NCBI RefSeq assembly: GCF_008119665.1 | Contig: NZ_CP043046.1 | Coordinates: forward strand, 3,534,001 to 3,598,000 | Length of the DNA: 64,000 nt | From: Pigmentiphaga aceris | GTDB taxonomy: Bacteria; Pseudomonadota; Gammaproteobacteria; Burkholderiales; Burkholderiaceae_B | Reading direction: 5' to 3' | Part shown: positions 1-9,419 of the stretch, in pieces | Layout: every line of letters begins with the position of its first letter | How positions within the stretch are numbered: position 1 is the stretch's first letter | Translations under genes and position numbers: made by a program | Notes under the pieces: model-generated | Databases searched by the model: none | Seen by the model: only the letters and a program-made list of their open reading frames with translations | What the model was told of the DNA's origin: nothing

Positions 1-1735
1 CAATGTTCTTCGGTTCCGCGCCCAACAACGCTACCGCCTCGGCCTCGGGCAAGGCCTCTACACCACGAAGATGACGTTGCATCGCGCGGGCGCGCACTTC
101 CGTCTTGCCGATCTTGCTGCTGGCCGCATCCAGGCTGCGCTTCACGCTGGTCAGCACGTCACCGAACTTCAGGAATTCGGTCTTGATCGCGCCCAACACC
201 TTCCACACCTCAGACGACCGTTGTTCGATTGCCAGGGTACGGAAGCCCATCTGCAGACTGTTCAACAACGCCGCCAAGGTGCTGGGGCCAGCCACGTTGA
301 TACGCAGCGCCTGAAGCTTATCCATCAACGCCGGGCGGCGCAGCACTTCGGCGTACAAGCCCTCGGTCGGCAGGAACATCAGTGCGAAGTCGGTGGTGTG
401 CGGCGGCTGCACGTACTTGCTTTGAATACGCCTGCCCTCCACTTCCACGCCACGCTCGAAGGCCATGCCGGCCACGCGCACGCCTTCGACATCGGCGCGT
501 TCCTGTGCATCGCACAGGCGTTCGTATTCTTCCTTGGGGAATTTTGCGTCGATCGGCAGCCAGACCGGCACACCGTCCAGCTCGCGGCCAGGCAGCTTGA
601 TCGCAAATTCCACGATCTCGGCACTGCCCGGAATCGGCTTCACATTGCGGCCGTACTGGTCGGGCGTCATGGTCTGCTCGATCAGCATGCCAAGCTGCAC
701 TTCGCCCCAGGTGCCACGCGAACGTACATTGGTCAGCACACGCTTCAGGTCGCCCACCCCAGTGGCCAGGCTTTGCATCTCGCCCAGGCCCTTGTGGACG
801 GCGTCCAGGCGTTCCGACACCAGCTGGAAGGACTCACCCAGCCGGCGTTCCAGTGTGGCGTGCAGCTTCTCGTCCACCGTCTGGCGCATGGCTTCCAGCT
901 TGGACGCGTTGTCGCTTTGCAGGTCTTTCAGACGTGATTCGACCGTGTCGCGCACGGCAGCAATCCGCTGCTCGCTGGATTCATTCAGCTTGCTCAAGGT
1001 CTCAGTCAGGCGGTCGCCAAAGCCAGTCAGCGCCTTGGCCGAGGTATCGCGATCATCCTTGGATTCAGTGGTAAGCGCGCCGCGCAGCGCGTCGAAGCGG
1101 TCTTGCAACTGCGTGGTCAGGGTACCCAGGCTTTGCGTGAAGCTTTCCAGCTGCTGATTGACGGCCTGCGCATGTTCGGCCTGTCGCTTGTTGCTGGATT
1201 CACCCACAGCACGCACGTTCTCGGACAGGCGATCGGCAAACAGGCCCAAGGCAGCACCCGAGGCTTCGCGGTCGGTCTTGGATTCCGCCGTGAGTGAACT
1301 GCGCAGCAGCTCGAAGCGATCCTGCAACTGGGTGCTCAGGGTGTTCAGGTTTTGCGCAAAGCCATCCAACTGCTGGTTCAGCACCTTGGCCTGATCGGCC
1401 TGCCGGTTGCTCGACACCATCTGCCCTTGTGCCAGGGCCTGCAACAGGTCGGCACGCAGACCACGGGTAGCGTCGGCGGTTTCTTGCCGCAATTCGCGCT
1501 GGCCCGACGCAAAATCTTCGCGCAGGCTGCGTTCCAGACGTTCCTGCTGTTCCACCAGACGTTGCTGGTTTTCGTTCAGCGCTTCCTGGCCCTGCAACAG
1601 CGCATCCCACCGTGCAGCGCTGCCCTTGCCCGCCCGGAACCAGGCAAGCCAGGCACCGACGGTTGCCAACACGCCCGTGACCGCAGCCACCAACAACAGC
1701 AATTCGGTCATACCTACTTCCGATTGACCCAGCAT
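1..1735 (-). CDS. rmuC: DNA recombination protein RmuC (3' end beyond window)
   Basis: RmuC family protein, a predicted nuclease-fold protein that limits inversions at short inverted repeats. About 578 residues are visible and the C-terminal tail runs off the left edge. Residues 9-31 form a hydrophobic anchor (TELLLLVAAVTGV...), followed by a long Gln/Glu-rich coiled coil and then the conserved core with RGTWGEVQLG, IDAKFPKEEY and FLPTEGLYAEVLRRP. The ATG at 1735 has AGGAG seven bases upstream; a second in-frame ATG at 1711 is also possible. The coiled coil contains two tandem copies of a 73-residue segment (about 1,170-1,390 and 950-1,170), each with NQQL and TQLQDRF, which makes this protein longer than the usual ~475 residues. 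The family assignment is secure from the core motifs; the duplication is seen directly. Confidence 0.93.
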   Translation of the reverse strand, partial: MLGQSEVGMTELLLLVAAVTGVLATVGAWLAWFRAGKGSAARWDALLQGQEALNENQQRLVEQQERLERSLREDFASGQRELRQETADATRGLRADLLQALAQGQMVSSNRQADQAKVLNQQLDGFAQNLNTLSTQLQDRFELLRSSLTAESKTDREASGAALGLFADRLSENVRAVGESSNKRQAEHAQAVNQQLESFTQSLGTLTTQLQDRFDALRGALTTESKDDRDTSAKALTGFGDRLTETLSKLNESSEQRIAAVRDTVESRLKDLQSDNASKLEAMRQTVDEKLHATLERRLGESFQLVSERLDAVHKGLGEMQSLATGVGDLKRVLTNVRSRGTWGEVQLGMLIEQTMTPDQYGRNVKPIPGSAEIVEFAIKLPGRELDGVPVWLPIDAKFPKEEYERLCDAQERADVEGVRVAGMAFERGVEVEGRRIQSKYVQPPHTTDFALMFLPTEGLYAEVLRRPALMDKLQALRINVAGPSTLAALLNSLQMGFRTLAIEQRSSEVWKVLGAIKTEFLKFGDVLTSVKRSLDAASSKIGKTEVRARAMQRHLRGVEALPEAEAVALLGAEPKNI

Positions 1736-1773
1736 CGACGCACTCCTGGCTCTTGGCCGATGAAGTTTCGCCC

Positions 1774-2193
1774 TCAGTCCGCGCGATTGCGCATCCAGTC
1801 GGCAGTATTGAAGAAGGAAGCAAGCAGACGATCGGCCAGGTTGGCCTCGACCCCTACGTCTTGCATGGCGCGCCCCATGCACGTCACCCACTGATCGCGC
1901 TCGACGCTGCCAATGGAAAACGGCAAGTGCCGGGCGCGCAACCTAGGGTGGCCGAACTGGCTGACGTAGTGATCCGGCCCACCCATCCAGCCGCACAGGA
2001 ACCAGAACAGGCGGTCGCGGGCGTTATCCAGCGACGGCCCGTGCGCCGCGCGCAGTTCGAGCAAGTCGGGTTCGAGGTCCATCAGGTCGTAGAAACGATC
2101 GACCAGCGCGCGTACTTGCGGCTCGCCGCCAATCAGCTCGAACACGCTGCGGGTGTGGTCGGTCGGTTCCAAGGGTTGTTGAATCAAAGCCAT
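1774..2193 (-). CDS. Group II truncated haemoglobin
   Basis: Small globin of 139 residues with the hallmarks of group II (TrHbO-like) truncated haemoglobins: the FGHPRLRARHLPFSIG block containing the proximal His region, a FWFLCGWMGGP segment and the G-helix Trp in RDQWVTCM. The family binds haem and O2 or NO and acts in oxygen or nitrosative stress chemistry. It lies 38 bp upstream of rmuC on the same strand and may be co-transcribed with it. No signal peptide, so cytoplasmic. The specific ligand chemistry cannot be read from the sequence. Confidence 0.9.
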   Translation of the reverse strand: MALIQQPLEPTDHTRSVFELIGGEPQVRALVDRFYDLMDLEPDLLELRAAHGPSLDNARDRLFWFLCGWMGGPDHYVSQFGHPRLRARHLPFSIGSVERDQWVTCMGRAMQDVGVEANLADRLLASFFNTADWMRNRAD

Positions 2194-2250
2194 GAGTTCG
2201 ATGGATCAGGCGCAATAACGCGCCTGTAGCAGTTCCAGAATGCCGACATT

Positions 2251-4782
2251 CTAAGCCTCGCGCAGGGTTGCCAACGGCGATTGGCGCAAGACACCACGCA
2301 ATCCCATCCAACCACCCACCAGCGCGCAGATCATGCCCAGCGCCAGGCCCGCCACCCACACCCACAGGTTCAGAGACAAGGTGAAGTTGAAGGCAAAGCG
2401 CGCCAGCAGCCAGGCCGTGGCTGTGGCGCCGAACGACGCAAGAATCCCCGCCAACGCCCCGATGGCAGACAACTCCAGCCACTGCGCCATCGACAACTGG
2501 CGACGCGTGGCCCCCAATGCGCGCAACAAGCCCGCTTCGTGCACCCGCTCGTCGCGCGTGGATGCCAAGGCGGCGTACAAGACCAGCACCCCGGCCGCCA
2601 GCGTGAAGATAAACAGGAACTGCACAGCGGCGGTGACCTGGTTCAGCACCGATTCCACCTGGCGCAAGATCGCACCCGTATCGAAGATGGTCAGGTTGGG
2701 GAAGTCGCGCACCAGCTCGTTGGTCAGGGCAATGCGGTTATCCGGCAGGTGGAAGGCGGTAATCCAGCTTTGCGGCATGTCAGCCAGCGCAGCGGGTGAT
2801 GTGATCGCAAAGAAGTTGACCCGCATCGAGTCCCAGTCCAGCTTGCGCAGGCTGGTTACCGTTACGTCCACCACATTGCCGCCCACGTCGAACTGCAACT
2901 TGTCGCCCAGCTTCAGGCCCAGCGTTTCTGCAATGCCGCTTTCAAACGAGACTTCACGCGAGTCCGGCGCGAACCACTTGCCGGCCACAACCTGGTTGTA
3001 TTCGGGCAGATCGGTCATGTAGGACAGGTTGAACTCGCGGTCGACCAGACGCTTGGCACGCTCGTCGCTGTAGGCATCGACCTGCACCGGTTTGCCGTTG
3101 ATCTGCGTCAGTCGCCCGCGCACCATCGGTGCCAGGCCACCGTCGCTGACGCCCGCAGCTTGCAGGCGCTTGCGCACTTCAGGCAGTTGATCGGGCTGGA
3201 TGTTGATCACAAAACGGTTCGGCGCATCGACCGACACCATGTTGCGCCAGCCATCGACCAGGTCGGTACGGGTGATAGACAGCAGCAGAATGGCCATCAA
3301 ACCGATCGACAAGGCGCAGACCTGGGTGATGGTGGCGCTGCGACGACGAATCACACCAGCCAGCGCAAAGCGCAAGACCACCGGGCCGCGCGACCAGCGA
3401 CGCAGCGGTTCCAGCAGCTTCACGCCGCCGAAGGCCACGCCAGCAAATACCGCGAAGCCGACCAGGAAGCCGCCGACGGTCAGCAGACCCAGGCGAATAT
3501 CCCGCGCAAACCACATCAGCAGCAGCGCAAAACCCAGTGCGCCAATGGCGTAACCAATGGCAGTACGTGCCTGGGGCGTGCCCACGTCACGTCGCAACAC
3601 TCGGATCGGCGGCACCCGGCGCAGTTGCGCCAGCGGCGGCAAGGCAAAGCCCAGCAGCAGCCACACCCCGGACAGGAAGCCCTGAATGGCGGGCGTGGCG
3701 GTGGCACGCGGCAACTCGGTCGTGATCAGGTTGCCCAGCGCAAGCAGCAAGGCTTCGTGGCCGACAAAGCCCAGCACGCTGCCCACCGCAGCCGCGCCCA
3801 GGGCAAGGTAGAAGAATTCGATGGCAAACAGCCACGACAGGCTGCCTTGGGTGCTGCCCAGGCAACGCATGATCGCCACGCTGTCCAGGTGGCGCAGGGT
3901 GAAGCGGCGTGCCGACAAGGCCACTGCCACGGCGGCAATCAATGCAGCCAGCAAAGCCACCAGTGACAGGAAACGGTCGGCGCGGTCGATCGTCTGGCGC
4001 ATTTCCGGCCGCCCGGATTCCAGCGACTCAATACGCTGACCACGTGTCAGGCGCGGCGTCAGCCAGTTGGAGAAGTCGGATACCGCCTCTGCCGGCCCGG
4101 CAAGCAGCAGGCGATAACCAATGCGACTACCCGCCGTCACCAGGCCGGTGGACGCCAAGTCGTCCGCCCGGATCATCACGCGCGGTGCGACGTTGATGAA
4201 GTTCATGCCGCGATCAGGCTCGATCACGATCAGCTTGTCGATGGTGAAACTGCGGTCGCCCAGGCGGATGGAATCTCCCATGCCGACTTCGAGCAAGCCC
4301 AGCAACTGCGCATCGACCCAGACCTTGCCCGACGCGGGCACATCCTTGGCGATCTCGTCAGGCGCACCGCTGCCGGTGGCCACCCGCAAGTTGCCTCGCA
4401 ACGGATAACCCGGTTCCACCGCCTTCATGGCGCTCAGCTGCGCGCGCTGATCGTCCCCCTGCCCCGTCGTCGCCATTGACGGGAACTGCAAGACTTCCGC
4501 CACCTGCAAGCCGCGTTTACCTGCTTCGTCGCGCCATTCCTTGGGCGTGGGTGCATCGGACTGCACCACCAGATCGGCACCCAGCAACTGACCGGCATCG
4601 CGTTCCAGCGCGTTGCGAATCCGATCAGAGAGGAAACCGACACTGGTGACCGATGCGACCGCAATAATCAGCGCGGCCGACAACAGGCGCAGTTCGCCCG
4701 CACGCCAATCGCGCAGCGTCATGCGCCACGCCTGGACCAAGGCCAATTGCCAGGTAAAACCGCTAGGCTTGCTTCGACTCAT
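2251..4782 (-). CDS. FtsX-like ABC transporter permease (YbbP-type)
   Basis: Integral membrane protein of 843 residues with the YbbP/LolC-type layout: an N-terminal helix (about 30-52), a large extracytoplasmic domain, a three-helix FtsX block (about 270-370), a central pair of helices (about 405-450) and a C-terminal FtsX block ending in LNLWVWVAGLALGMICALVGGWMG. This family works with a separate ATPase (YbbA-like) in lipid or lipoprotein handling across the envelope; the ATPase is not in this window. The gene sits 11 bp from the downstream end of nothing else on its strand except the threonine dehydratase gene upstream (stop at 4794), so the two may share a transcript. Substrate unknown. 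Confidence 0.85.
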   Translation of the reverse strand: MSRSKPSGFTWQLALVQAWRMTLRDWRAGELRLLSAALIIAVASVTSVGFLSDRIRNALERDAGQLLGADLVVQSDAPTPKEWRDEAGKRGLQVAEVLQFPSMATTGQGDDQRAQLSAMKAVEPGYPLRGNLRVATGSGAPDEIAKDVPASGKVWVDAQLLGLLEVGMGDSIRLGDRSFTIDKLIVIEPDRGMNFINVAPRVMIRADDLASTGLVTAGSRIGYRLLLAGPAEAVSDFSNWLTPRLTRGQRIESLESGRPEMRQTIDRADRFLSLVALLAALIAAVAVALSARRFTLRHLDSVAIMRCLGSTQGSLSWLFAIEFFYLALGAAAVGSVLGFVGHEALLLALGNLITTELPRATATPAIQGFLSGVWLLLGFALPPLAQLRRVPPIRVLRRDVGTPQARTAIGYAIGALGFALLLMWFARDIRLGLLTVGGFLVGFAVFAGVAFGGVKLLEPLRRWSRGPVVLRFALAGVIRRRSATITQVCALSIGLMAILLLSITRTDLVDGWRNMVSVDAPNRFVINIQPDQLPEVRKRLQAAGVSDGGLAPMVRGRLTQINGKPVQVDAYSDERAKRLVDREFNLSYMTDLPEYNQVVAGKWFAPDSREVSFESGIAETLGLKLGDKLQFDVGGNVVDVTVTSLRKLDWDSMRVNFFAITSPAALADMPQSWITAFHLPDNRIALTNELVRDFPNLTIFDTGAILRQVESVLNQVTAAVQFLFIFTLAAGVLVLYAALASTRDERVHEAGLLRALGATRRQLSMAQWLELSAIGALAGILASFGATATAWLLARFAFNFTLSLNLWVWVAGLALGMICALVGGWMGLRGVLRQSPLATLREA

Positions 4783-4793
4783 TCAGTGGCTAC

Positions 4794-6011
4794 TCAGTGA
4801 TCGTGGTTGGTGGCGGGGAAACCCGCCTCGTTAAGTCGGGCGATGACGTCGGCAATGTGCTCGTGGCCGCGCGTCTGCAACACCACGTCGACTTCGACGT
4901 TCTGCACTGCCAGCGTGGTGAACGCACGCTGGTGATGCACTTCGGTAATGTTTGCCTGTGCGTTGGCGATCAAGGTGGTGACCTGGCTGAGCGCGCCCGG
5001 CAGGTCACGCAGCTCGATACGGATGCGCGCCAGACGACCCGCACGGACCATGCCGCGTTCGATGATGCCAGACAGCATCAGGGGATCGATATTGCCGCCA
5101 CACAGCACCAGGCCAATGCGCTTGCCCTCGAACCGTGTGTTGCCTTCGGCACGCGCATGCAACAAAGCCGCCAGGCCCGCAGCGCCCGCGCCTTCGACCA
5201 CGGTCTTCTCGATTTCCAGCAGCATGACGATGGCGTGCTCGATGTCACGTTCGCTGACCAGCACCATGTCATCGACCCGCGCCGCCACGATCGCCTGCGT
5301 CAATACGCCTGGTGAACGCACAGCGATGCCGTCGGCGATGGTGCTGCGGCCGCTTTGATGCGACCCGCCGTAACGCGTTTCGTACATGGCCGGGAAACGT
5401 TCGGCCTGCACGCCGATCACTTCAATCCCCGGCTTGAGCGCCTTGGCAGCCGTGGCAATGCCGGAAATCATGCCGCCGCCCCCGATCGCGATCACCAGGG
5501 TGTCGAGATCGGGCTGATCGGCCAGCAGTTCCAGGCCGATGGTGCCCTGCCCTGCAATAACCGCTTCGTCGTCGTAGGGGTGGACGACCATCAAGCCGCG
5601 TTCCTCGGCAAGCGCCAGGCCGTGTGCCTTTGCGTCGTCGAACGTCTCGCCTTCCAGCACCACATCGGCACCAAAGCGGCGGGTGTTGGCCACTTTCACA
5701 GTGGGCGTGAAGCGCGGCATGACGATCACGGCCGGAATGCCCAAACGCTGCGCGTGGTAGGCCACGCCCTGAGCATGGTTGCCTGCAGACACAGCCAGCA
5801 CACCGCGACGGCGCTGGTCATCATCGAGCAGCGAGAGGCGATTGAGTGCACCGCGCTCTTTGAACGAGGCGGTGAACTGCAGGTTCTCGAACTTCAACCA
5901 GATCTCTGCGCCCAGCATCTCGGACAAGGTGCGCGAATGCAGGAACGGGGTGTGTGCGACATGACCGGCAAGGCGGGCTTGCGCGGCGCGGATATCGTCG
6001 ATGCTTATCAA
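4794..6011 (-). CDS. ilvA: Threonine ammonia-lyase, short form with C-terminal ACT domain
   Basis: PLP-dependent fold-type II enzyme converting L-threonine to 2-oxobutanoate and ammonia. The PLP lysine lies in FKERGALNRL (about residue 51), the phosphate-binding glycine loop is GGGGMISG (about 180), and an ACT-type regulatory domain follows from about residue 330 (RIRIELRDLPGALSQV). At 405 residues it is the short form found in many proteobacteria, rather than the ~510-residue E. coli IlvA with a doubled regulatory domain. It would feed isoleucine synthesis together with ilvBNC at 39-43 kb, although a catabolic (tdcB-like) role is also possible. It is divergent from the catalase gene. Confidence 0.88.
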   Translation of the reverse strand: MISIDDIRAAQARLAGHVAHTPFLHSRTLSEMLGAEIWLKFENLQFTASFKERGALNRLSLLDDDQRRRGVLAVSAGNHAQGVAYHAQRLGIPAVIVMPRFTPTVKVANTRRFGADVVLEGETFDDAKAHGLALAEERGLMVVHPYDDEAVIAGQGTIGLELLADQPDLDTLVIAIGGGGMISGIATAAKALKPGIEVIGVQAERFPAMYETRYGGSHQSGRSTIADGIAVRSPGVLTQAIVAARVDDMVLVSERDIEHAIVMLLEIEKTVVEGAGAAGLAALLHARAEGNTRFEGKRIGLVLCGGNIDPLMLSGIIERGMVRAGRLARIRIELRDLPGALSQVTTLIANAQANITEVHHQRAFTTLAVQNVEVDVVLQTRGHEHIADVIARLNEAGFPATNHDH

Positions 6012-6155
6012 TCTGGGCTCCGGGCGGCGTGATCAACAAAAACTATGGCGGCGATTAGGCCGAGGACTATCTCTTTTGATTTTTTAATTCATTGTACGGA
6101 CCGCCAAGCCACCTCTAAGCTTGAGTTTCCCGATCCGCTCTACAGAAGGCGACCC
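6012..6155. promoter_or_regulatory. Divergent promoter region of ilvA-like gene and catalase
   Basis: This 144-bp gap separates two divergently transcribed genes and contains an AT-rich stretch (TTTTGATTTTTTAATTC, about 6,074-6,090) unlike its GC-rich surroundings. Catalase genes of this type are usually under OxyR or stress control, but I could not identify a convincing OxyR site by eye. Confidence 0.4.
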
Positions 6156-7604
6156 ATGACCATTCTTACCACTGCTACTGGCGCTCCCGTCGCCGACAAC
6201 CAGAACTCCCGCACGGCCGGCGCCCGTGGACCGGTCTTGTTGGAAGACTTCCATTTGCTTGAGAAGTTGCAGCATTTCAACCGCGAACGCATTCCTGAAC
6301 GCGTGGTGCATGCAAAAGGCTCGGGTGCCTATGGCGTGCTTGAAGTCACCCACGACATCACCCAATACACCTGTGCGTCGCCGTTTGCGCAAATCGGCAA
6401 GAAAACCGAGATGTTTGCGCGCTTCTCCACCGTCGGTGGCGAAAAGGGTTCCGCTGATACCGATCGCGACCCGCGCGGCTTCGCACTGAAGTTCTACACG
6501 GAACAAGGCAACTGGGACTTGGTCGGCAACAATACGCCCGTTTTCTTCCTGCGCGACGGGATCAAGTTCCCCGACTTCATCCACACGCAAAAGCGTGACC
6601 CGAAGACCAACCTGAAAAGCCCGACGATGATGTTCGACTTCTGGTCGCAATCGCCGGAATCGCTGCATCAGGTCACCACCCTCTTCTCGGATCGCGGCCT
6701 GCCCGATGGCTATCGCCACATGCACGGCTTCGGCAGCCACACTTACAGCCTGATCAACGCCTCGGGCGAGCGCGTGTGGGTGAAGTGGCACTTCCTGACC
6801 TTGCAAGGCATTCGCAACCTGGCCCCGGCAGACGCTGCGCGCATCGCAGGCACCGACCCGGATTATGCCCAGCGCGACCTGTTCAACGCGATTGAAAACG
6901 GTGATTTCCCCCGCTGGCGCGTCTGCATTCAGGTCATGACCGAGGCGCAAGCCACGCAGACACCGTTCAACCCCTTCGATCTGACCAAGGTCTGGCCGCA
7001 TGGCGACTTCCCGCTGATCGATGTGGGCACCATGACCTTGAATCGCAACCCGCAAAACTATTTCGCGGAAGTCGAACAAGCCGCGTTTTCGCCCTCGGCC
7101 ATTATTCCGGGCCTGGGTTTCAGCCCCGACAAGATGCTGCAGGCACGCCTGTTCGCCTATCACGACGCGCACCTGTACCGCGTGGGCACCAACTACCAGG
7201 CACTGCCGGTGAACCGTGCACATGTGCCGGTGAATACCTATCAGCGTGATGGCTCGATGCGCTTCGATGGCAACTTCGGCGGCGAGCCGAACTACGAGCC
7301 GAATCGCTATGCGCAAGCCCCCAAGCAAGATCCACGCTTTGCCGAGACGCCGCTGGCCGTGGACGGATACGCTGACCGCTTCGATCACCGTGCCGGCAAC
7401 GACGACTACACCCAGGCAGGCGACCTGTTCCGCCTGATGAGCGACGATCAGCAGACGCTGTTGATCAACAACCTGGTGGGTGCAATGGGATCGGTGCCGC
7501 AAGACATTCAGCTGCGCCAGATCGAACACTTCCGCCGCGCCGACCCGCGTTATGGGGATCGGATTGCGGAAGGTCTGGGCTTGAAGACGTCGGTTGCGGC
7601 GTAA
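6156..7604 (+). CDS. katA: Monofunctional haem catalase
   Basis: Small-subunit (clade 3-like) catalase of 482 residues that dismutates hydrogen peroxide. The catalytic His is in [12 protein letters not shown] (about residue 57), the catalytic Asn region is [11 protein letters not shown], and the haem-ligand Tyr is in [12 protein letters not shown] (about 338). The open frame extends upstream, but the ATG at 6156 has AGAAGG seven bases before it and gives the normal family N-terminus ([16 protein letters not shown]). No signal peptide; cytoplasmic. A strong terminator follows at 7,710-7,746. Catalase may pair physiologically with the iron and haem functions elsewhere in the window, but there is no operon link. 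Confidence 0.95.
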   Translation: MTILTTATGAPVADNQNSRTAGARGPVLLEDFHLLEKLQHFNRERIPERVVHAKGSGAYGVLEVTHDITQYTCASPFAQIGKKTEMFARFSTVGGEKGSADTDRDPRGFALKFYTEQGNWDLVGNNTPVFFLRDGIKFPDFIHTQKRDPKTNLKSPTMMFDFWSQSPESLHQVTTLFSDRGLPDGYRHMHGFGSHTYSLINASGERVWVKWHFLTLQGIRNLAPADAARIAGTDPDYAQRDLFNAIENGDFPRWRVCIQVMTEAQATQTPFNPFDLTKVWPHGDFPLIDVGTMTLNRNPQNYFAEVEQAAFSPSAIIPGLGFSPDKMLQARLFAYHDAHLYRVGTNYQALPVNRAHVPVNTYQRDGSMRFDGNFGGEPNYEPNRYAQAPKQDPRFAETPLAVDGYADRFDHRAGNDDYTQAGDLFRLMSDDQQTLLINNLVGAMGSVPQDIQLRQIEHFRRADPRYGDRIAEGLGLKTSVAA

Positions 7605-7653
7605 CAGGATGGGCGCTGGAAGGTGCGAGTCGCATGACTGCTGACGGCTTGAA

Positions 7654-7706
7654 CTTGATGGCCTGATCTTGCTAGCGTAGCTTGCCGGCCTACCTTGCTG
7701 GCCTAC
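7654..7706. repeat. 13-bp degenerate tandem repeat (about 4 units) after katA
   Basis: Units begin CTTGATGGCCTGA, CTTGCTAGCGTAG, CTTGCCGGCCTAC and CTTGCTGGCCTAC, the last three exactly contiguous. The array lies between the katA stop codon and its terminator. Confidence 0.75.
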
Positions 7707-7709
7707 GCA

Positions 7710-7746
7710 AACAGGGCGCATCCAATGGGTGCGCCCTGTTTTTTTC
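7710..7746 (+). terminator. Rho-independent terminator of katA
   Basis: A near-perfect stem AACAGGGCGCATCC / GGGTGCGCCCTGTT with a short AAT loop is followed by seven T residues, about 105 bp after the katA stop codon. Confidence 0.9.
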
Positions 7747-7868
7747 TGCGCTTGATGGGATCATGACAAGCCCAGTGCTTTTATCCACTACTCAGAATAT
7801 TATTTCCATAATAGTGGACACCCATCCCTTCGTTTCCTTCCTGCTTTCCACCTCTACATAACCGCCGA

Positions 7869-8417
7869 ATGACCCCACCTGAAGCCACTGGCTCGCTGCG
7901 TCTGATCGACTGCACCGAAGCCGACCACGCTGCCGCCATCCTCGACATTCTGAACGACGCCATCGTCAACTCGACGGCCTTGTACGACTACGTGCCGCGC
8001 CCGCCCGAGGCGATGAAAACCTGGTTCGCCACCAAGCGGGCAAACGGCTTTCCGGTCATTGGTGTGGTTGACGAAGCAGGTGTGCTGCTGGGCTTTGCAA
8101 GCTGGGGCACGTTCCGGGCATTTCCGGCCTACAAGTACACGGTGGAACACAGCGTCTATGTGCACCACCAGCACCGCGGGCAAGGCCTGGCCAAGCATTT
8201 GATGCAGGCACTCATTCAACGCGCCCAGGAAGCCCAGGTGCATGTGCTGGTCGGCTGCATTGATGCCAGCAACGTCGGCAGCATCACGCTGCACGAGCGC
8301 CTGGGGTTCGTGCACACCGGCACGATCAAGGAAGTGGGCTTCAAGTTCGGCAAGTGGCTGGACGCGGCGTTCTATCAACTGACACTCGCAACACCCACCG
8401 CGCCGGTTGACGGCTGA
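7869..8417 (+). CDS. GNAT N-acetyltransferase (phosphinothricin/MnaT-like)
   Basis: GNAT-fold acetyl-CoA-dependent acyltransferase of 182 residues. The sequence DILNDAIVNSTALYDY near the N-terminus, EHSVYVHHQHRGQGLAKHLM (acetyl-CoA pyrophosphate loop, about 96-115) and ASNVGSITLHERLGFVHTGT (about 135-155) are typical of the phosphinothricin acetyltransferase / L-amino-acid N-acyltransferase (MnaT) group, which acetylates small amino-acid analogues such as methionine sulfone or phosphinothricin. Stand-alone gene. Actual substrate is not readable from sequence. Confidence 0.85.
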   Translation: MTPPEATGSLRLIDCTEADHAAAILDILNDAIVNSTALYDYVPRPPEAMKTWFATKRANGFPVIGVVDEAGVLLGFASWGTFRAFPAYKYTVEHSVYVHHQHRGQGLAKHLMQALIQRAQEAQVHVLVGCIDASNVGSITLHERLGFVHTGTIKEVGFKFGKWLDAAFYQLTLATPTAPVDG

Positions 8418-8480
8418 CGGCAACTCTCGCAGATGCGGAGCTGGTGCAGGGGCTGGCATGACGATCTGACGTGCCAGCGT

Positions 8481-8536
8481 TCAAGCGCGTGTCCTCAAGC
8501 GCGTGTCCTTAAACGCATACCCTCAAGCGCGTTCCT
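8481..8536. repeat. 14-bp tandem repeat, four units
   Basis: Two identical units TCAAGCGCGTGTCC are followed by TTAAACGCATACCC and TCAAGCGCGTTCCT. The array occupies the convergent intergenic gap between the GNAT gene and the lipoprotein gene. Confidence 0.8.
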
Positions 8537-8578
8537 GCAAAAAACGTCGCCGCATCTGCCAGCGCGCACACGGGCCGG

Positions 8579-9376
8579 TCACCTCACCGGCAGGAATTGC
8601 AGGAACAGCAAGCTGTGGGCGTAGTTGATGCCAGCCCGCTGATAGCGTTCGTTCAGCATGTCCACCAATAGGTCGAGCCGACCCACCATCTTGCCGAATT
8701 CGCGCTCGAAGCTCACGTTGTAGCCCTGCTCCGATATCTCGTTCGAGATCAGCCAGGGCTTGCCCTCCCGGTCGTGGCGGCGGGTCAGCATCCACACAGC
8801 AATCTCGATGTTGCGGGCGGCGTTCGACACGTGGGTCGCGTTCATGCTGTCCAGCAGGAAGAACTCGGTCTTGCCGCCATGCGCGGTGATCAGCATGTTG
8901 GCCAGGCCGTATATCACCGCCGCCACGCGGTCGCCCGTATAAGACTCGTCCAGTGCCAATGCCAGAATCTGAATGTCGCGCCGGTTGCCAAGCTCTGGCA
9001 GCGGTTGGCTGTTCTGGATGGCGGTGCGTACCCGTTCGATGGCGGCTTCGTGGCTGGTGGCACCGCTTTTTCGCCACTCGCGCGGATTGCGCCGATAGAA
9101 CTTGTCCAGCAGCACATACAGGCTGTCCAAGTTGGCCTGCATGGCCAATGTCGCCAGGCGGTTGGTGTCGCTCTGCGCCACCTGGTCTGGGGTAAAGGGC
9201 CGGTCGCGTGGAGTTGGCGTCGACATGGCGGGCAGCCCCGCGCAGCCGCCGATCGTCACACAGACTGCGGCGAGCGACATCAGCGCAAGCGCCCTGCGAG
9301 GCAGACCGCCCAAGCCGCTGGGGCTGTCTTTGGCCCCCGTACCACCCTTACAGCAAAGCAAAAAACCAGATCTCAT
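8579..9376 (-). CDS. Predicted lipoprotein, function unknown
   Basis: Predicted 265-residue protein with a lipoprotein signal: a basic n-region (PRR), a hydrophobic stretch ALALMSLAAVCVTI and a lipobox ending in Cys (IGGCAG, Cys about residue 45). The mature part is mostly helical and contains RNPREWRKSG, ALALDESYTGDRVAAVIYGL and a conserved-looking C-terminal NISFERE-like segment (YNVSFEREFGKMVGRLDLL). I chose the ATG at 9376 because the frame upstream lacks signal-peptide character; the ribosome site is weak. It follows the diguanylate cyclase gene by 43 bp and may be co-transcribed with it. I do not recognise a named family. Confidence 0.7.
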   Translation of the reverse strand: MRSGFLLCCKGGTGAKDSPSGLGGLPRRALALMSLAAVCVTIGGCAGLPAMSTPTPRDRPFTPDQVAQSDTNRLATLAMQANLDSLYVLLDKFYRRNPREWRKSGATSHEAAIERVRTAIQNSQPLPELGNRRDIQILALALDESYTGDRVAAVIYGLANMLITAHGGKTEFFLLDSMNATHVSNAARNIEIAVWMLTRRHDREGKPWLISNEISEQGYNVSFEREFGKMVGRLDLLVDMLNERYQRAGINYAHSLLFLQFLPVR

Positions 9377-9419
9377 GTATTCGTCCGCGTGATGCGCCCC
9401 GGTTGCCCGGGTCGCGGGT

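Noticed and set aside
6084..7721. A 545-codon open frame on the strand opposite the catalase gene
   Set aside because: It is a mirror of the catalase codon bias, is rich in Arg/Val/Ala without domain features, and has no ribosome site. High GC content makes long antisense frames common.
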